From the NCBI RefSeq assembly GCF_002105155.1, contig NW_019028985.1, forward strand, positions 372,001-436,000: 64,000 nucleotides of DNA. The letters run 5' to 3'. Positions within the stretch are counted from its first letter, which is position 1, and every line of letters begins with the position of its first letter. This stretch comes from Lobosporangium transversale. Its lineage: Eukaryota; Mortierellomycota; Mortierellomycetes; Mortierellales; Mortierellaceae. Under the pieces are notes generated by a model. It ran no database searches. It was given only the letters and a program-made list of their open reading frames with translations, and had not been told where the DNA came from. Shown piece by piece: positions 58,171-64,000 of this stretch. A program made the position numbers and the translations under genes.

Positions 58171-60415
58171 TCATAATGGGGACAAACCGAGCATGGACAA
58201 GATGCGATATAGGACAGTATTGGCCTGAGTCTGATCGATCCACCATATGAATAGATCAAGTGAAACTTGTTTACTGACACAGCGCCAATATGCCTTAATC
58301 CATGCAGCAACGTTCCTGACCAACACTGACATGGATACAACAGACGTACTGCTGTTCGCTGCCGCCACGACCAAGTTGTGCTGAATATCCTTCTTTTCGG
58401 CTTCAAAAATAACCTGTGCACAGTATTGACCCATCACTGCAAACGTCCTCATCTGAGCACCATCATCTGCTCCTAAATCCTCGTCTAATGCTCTAAGTAG
58501 ATCGTTCGTTTTGAACAATAACAACAGATCTCGAGGCACTTTTGCCAAGATATCTGCAATCTCGACCAACCAATTGCCTGCATCATGTGAAATCTTGGAT
58601 GTCTCCTCTTTGTTCCTGACCTTTTTTGTCAACTGCGCATCCTGAATTACGTCCCAATCGCGACCCGTAAGAATACATGCAAACAACTCATAAGCATCAA
58701 TACCACCAAGTTTCAAGGCCCGTTTTTTGATCTCCTCTTGGTCCGATGCCATGACCGCCGTCCAAAGTCGGGCATAATCTAGACGGAACTCAGGAGACAA
58801 TTCACGATAAAGCCCATGATCCAGTAATATGATTTCAAAGTTGCAATGTGAAGGCGATCCTACGGGTTTAGGCCGAATCATCACATTGCCTGGGTGTGGA
58901 TCGCAATGAAGGAAACCGTCCTTGTAGATCATTTGTGAAAATGTGCGGGCCATCTCCTTAGAGACATCTGCGACCTTGATGTTGTTAGCGTTAAGATATT
59001 CGACATCGTCAATGCGTGAGCCATTCATGACTATATATAATGAAAAGAAAGAAGAAGAAAGAGGAGAAAATGATGAACATATTAGAAATATCAGTCTTTT
59101 TTTTTTTTTTTTTTGTTTTGTTTTGTTTTGTTTAAAAAGGAGGATGAAATCGTATGTAAAGACCTACATTCCATAGCCATGACCCGTTTCTGTGCCCAAT
59201 ACACAATAGGCACCTTGACTGTTGATGGCGAACCTTGTTCACGAGCTCTGTCAAAATTAGTTGCAGTCCTGGCACTGTTTTTCGCTTCGTATCTGAAATC
59301 CAACTCCTTTGGTAAATTTGCCTGAATCTCCTCACTCAACCAAAAGAATTCAAATTCTGGAAAAGCATAGGCGATAAACTCTGTAAGTGCAGCAATAGTT
59401 CGCATATCAATCGCTGAGAATTCACTCAAGGCAGGATGCTGAATCTTAACAGCGACCTCTTGACCGTTACTCCTTAGCGTAGCCCGATGGACTTGAGCTA
59501 ACGAGGCTACTCCGATCGGGTTTAAATCAAAAGAGGAAAAAATCTCTGAAAGTGGTTTTCCTAAATCGGAGAGGAAAAGACCTTGGATCGATTCGATAGA
59601 TGAAGGTATGCAACGATCCTGAAGAGGCTCCATCGTCCGCGTCCATTCCTCCGGTAGCAAGTATTTTAGACTTGCTAGATGTTGGCCCTATCATGAAGAA
59701 GTCAAAAAGAAAGTTCAAACAATGGTAATGAAAAATGAGAAAGTTATTCAAAAAAGGAAACTATTGAAAATCTAATAAAATTTTATGCAAGATCAATAAG
59801 GAAAGTAGACAGATCCAATACAGAAGACATCAGCAAAACACATATAAAGATCAAACACATCATTACCAACTTGATATAAATCCCTCCATTCTCGCGCATC
59901 ATCCTCATGACTCTCTCAGCACTGCGCTTATGCAGCCTACTCTTGCGCACCCGACGTTCCTTTTCATCCTCCGGATCGCCCGGTTTAAGATCTCGGTTGC
60001 CATAGCCAAGCGAGAACTTGTAGTCATAACCAGTCACGACGACCGCTTCGGCTGCCAACATCATACGCCGAAAAGCTAAGGTGTGGTGCTTGAATGAATC
60101 GCTGGTACTGTAGAGTGCTGTTCCTGCTGTCAGGGCCATCAACGGCAGAGTGAGCTTCAAAGGAAACCGACGGCGATGATTTAAGGGCGGGGTTGGTGGA
60201 GGTGAAGTAGTGGTCTTCAAAGAAGAAGAAGCGAAAGACCGATTTATTGTATTGAAGGCGGTTGAGTGAGTGTAAACATTTGTATAGGTTGTGGTAGAGA
60301 GAGAAGTATTAGTGAAAGACTTGTGGGGTTGACGCAGGAGAAGACGGGCTGTGCTCTGGCGCAAGGGTGTTCTGATAAGCGAAGTTCTCAGCATTGGCCT
60401 TGTCAATGGCGGCAT
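58171..60415 (-). CDS. MCP2: ABC1/ADCK1-type atypical kinase-like mitochondrial protein (Mcp2-like)
   Basis: Mitochondrial protein of the UbiB/ABC1 family. Exons 59867..60415, 59168..59687 and 58171..59030 sum to 1929 nt (642 aa). The N-terminus MPPLTRPMLRTSLIRTPLRQ is a basic, acid-free presequence, followed by a membrane segment near residues 85-105. Family landmarks: IYIKLGQHLASLKYLLPEEW (the KxGQ motif, split by intron 1), IGVASLAQVHRA, EVAVKIQHP, GFLHCDPHPGNV and ILLDHGLYREL, with DHG in place of the DFG of true kinases. The arrangement fits ADCK1 and yeast Mcp2/Cqd2 rather than Coq8. Mcp2 is known as a suppressor of ERMES defects. A longer N-terminus is possible from an ATG at 60499. 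Confidence 0.88.
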
Positions 60416-60681
60416 GCTAAATGAAGTGAAAGGAGGAATGGTGAAGAGAAGAGAGGACAAGAGAAAAGAGAAAAGAGAAAGAATGAACGAAGCATTCATT
60501 AATTGACCTTAATTAGGTCATGTCCAACCGTCGGAAAATGTTCCCTCAACTCCAAATGACAGCCTATCATATTTCAAGAGAGCACAGACGAAAAAAGAGA
60601 AAAGCCACGATAACTTCAAGAAACATGGACATGCATGTTTGTTTCCAATGTTAATCTCATTCATTCAATTCACTCGAAACC
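60416..60681. promoter_or_regulatory. Divergent promoter region, ADCK1-like / GPALPP1
   Basis: 266 bp between opposite start codons; the ADCK1 side is purine-rich on the plus strand (GAGAAGAGAGGACAAGAG). Promoter role inferred from position. Confidence 0.4.
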
Positions 60682-61798
60682 ATGGGTATTGGACCAGAAC
60701 TACCGCCGCACTTACAGAAGAGCCGTGCTACTGCTGCAGTTACACATAATGAAAGCGACGATGACAGTGATAGCATCGGGCCAGGCATAGGACCAAGTAT
60801 AGGGCCAAGTATAGGGCCAAGTATAGGGCCGAGTATTGGTCCTAGCCAGCCGCCAGTACAGGACGATGATGAAGAGGAAACAGCTACCCCTGATGACTTT
60901 GCTCCTGCCCTACCACCAGAGTTGCTAGAGGCGAGACGGTTAGCAAAAGAGAAGGCTAATGCAACATCAAAGCGCGTGCTTGGTCCGTCCTTGCCACCAT
61001 CTATGTTGAATTCTGGTGCGAGCCATCATGACGATCAGAGTGATAGTGATGACGACATTGTCGGGCCCGTACTACCCAAAGACTTGGATCGGGAAGCCCT
61101 AGCGAAACAGAGCAAGATTCAGGAATTTGAAGAACGTGCAGAAAGGATGCGGAAGAAACTTGCAGGAGTATGTTTTGAATTATATAAAGATTTTCCCAAG
61201 CTTTTCTTCCTCGTAAGAAAAACGAGGTATCCGTAATTGACCTGTTTTTTTTTTTTTTTTTTTTTTTTCCTTTTGATGACAGGAGGAAGCTAACGAGAAT
61301 GAACATGTCGCGAAGGATACAAAGATATCAAGAGAAGAATGGATGATGGTCCCACCCGAATCACGAGTCTTTGGGAGTAAGAATATTTATCCAAAACATT
61401 TGTTATTATTATTGAATACTTTTACTATAGGAGTTGCAAATGAAGAGCTTTACTAACATTTTTTTTTTCTTTTTTTGATTTTCCAGATGATCCTCTCAAG
61501 GTCACTGCCAGAACATTTCAGAAGAGGGAACAAAAACCTCAAGACTCATCGCTTTGGACAGAGACCCCTGCAGACCGCGAAAAAAGACTACGAGGCGAGC
61601 CTACTGATAGAGACGGCGATGATGATGATGAGAGGCGCAAACGGTCTAGGCGACGGGATCGTGATGATGAGCCTCACCAGCCATCCAAAGCAGATATCGA
61701 ACGTGAGGAGAAGATCCGGAAGTACAATGTAAAGCAACAACCAAACCCTACTTTAGTCTTTTTTTTTTTTTTTAATAATCCTATTGGTGGTTATTATC

Positions 61799-61844
<46 letters not shown>

Positions 61845-62088
61845 ACTATTCTTATTTTTTTAGGCCGAACATCGATCAGAGACTCTGCTGGAGGCTCACA
61901 AGACTAAATACATTAAGAGCAAAGCATGGCAAAAAGATGGAGACGATAATCCTTCTGCTCGTCCCTTTGATCGCGAGAAAGATGTTTTGGGAGGTCGCCG
62001 TATCGATCATCGTCGGCGGGAAGAGTTGGAAAAGCAAGCAACAGATTTGGGTTCTAAATTCGCACATGGCAAGAGTGCCTTCCAGTGA
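60682..62088 (+). CDS. GPALPP1: GPALPP-motif protein (GPALPP1-like, DUF3752)
   Basis: Predicted nuclear, largely disordered protein. Exons 60682..61167, 61283..61376, 61487..61728 and 61864..62088 give 348 aa. The family motif G-P-x-L-P-P occurs repeatedly: IGPELPPHL at the N-terminus, FAPALPPELLEARR, LGPSLPPSML and VGPVLPKDL. Between the first two is a tandem GPSI repeat coded by 60786-60850. The DUF3752 region follows with SREEWMMVPPES, VTARTFQKRE, then the conserved basic C-terminal part ending RPFDREKDVLGGRRIDHRRR and SKFAHGKSAFQ. Introns carry T-runs at their acceptors. Function is poorly known; splicing or nuclear roles have been suggested for the family. Confidence 0.92.
60786..60850. 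repeat. In-frame 12-bp repeat coding Ile-Gly-Pro-Ser
   Basis: About five near-identical 12-bp units (AGTATAGGGCCA) inside exon 1 of the GPALPP1-like gene. They encode the IGPS tetrapeptide, an echo of the family's GPxLPP motif. Confidence 0.93.
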
Positions 62089-62271
62089 TTTACAACATGT
62101 CATTGTGTATAGTAGAGCCACAATAATATAAATGCTCATTATTTTTTGTATGGGCTGATGTGAGGATAACAATGTGGTGTATGCGTATCTCTTTTTTTAT
62201 TTTATTTTATTTCGCTTTCGCTTTTTTTTTTTTTTTTATTCTTTTAAAAATACAACTCTGACCAGCATAAA
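62089..62271. other. Convergent 3' region, GPALPP1 / ECT1
   Basis: 183 bases between convergent stops with a T-run at about 62221-62237. It likely holds both polyadenylation sites. Confidence 0.4.

Positions 62272-64000
<1,729 letters not shown>

Overview
The window is nuclear DNA of a filamentous fungus. Nearly every gene is split by short GT-AG introns, and the gene set is fungal: ERMES subunit Mmm1, a HAM1-like domain protein, Tvp38, a Crz1-like zinc-finger factor and Ssn3/CDK8. The very many A/T homopolymer runs, the HSPA12-type Hsp70 and the intron density suggest an early-diverging lineage such as Mortierellomycota/Mucoromycota. That placement is inference. I see no transposase, reverse transcriptase, virus, CRISPR, rRNA or recognisable tRNA.

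Layout. 0-7 kb: SSN3/CDK8 (-, cut by the window start), Rieske protein RIP1 (-), histone H4 (-) and, divergent from it, MMM1 (+). 7-17 kb: a HAM1-like domain protein (-), a B-box/UPF0652 protein (+) and a large coiled-coil, possibly Cep70-like, protein (-). 17-27 kb: an orphan multi-pass membrane protein (-), the eIF5-mimic protein 5MP/BZW (-), peptidyl-tRNA hydrolase PTH2 (+), TFIIH subunit TFB1 (-) and RNA polymerase subunit RPB6 (-). 27-36 kb: a Crz1-like zinc-finger factor (-) with about 6.9 kb of gene-free, A/T-rich, microsatellite-laden DNA upstream. 36-44 kb: TVP38 (-), an alpha-arrestin with three PPxY motifs (-) and a TM2-domain protein (-). 44-51 kb: an orphan 698-aa protein with a C-terminal hydrophobic region (-) and a tandem pair of unrecognised paralogues (-). 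52-64 kb: HSPA12-like Hsp70 (+), DDX21-like helicase (-), ADCK1/Mcp2-type mitochondrial kinase-like protein (-), GPALPP1 (+) and CTP:phosphoethanolamine cytidylyltransferase ECT1 (-, 5' end beyond the window).

Most genes are housekeeping, with a run of transcription genes (SSN3, TFB1, RPB6, the zinc-finger factor) and several lipid or mitochondrial contact functions (MMM1, HAM1-like, TVP38, ADCK1/Mcp2, ECT1). Exon structures were worked out by hand from splice signals. For almost all genes the exon lengths sum to an intact frame; the coiled-coil gene at 12.97-16.19 kb is the exception, with a 1-nt phase conflict.

The least explained parts are the paralogue pair at 48.4-50.4 kb with an overlapping open frame, the gene desert at 29.2-36.1 kb, and the homopolymer runs that sit directly on several splice acceptors.
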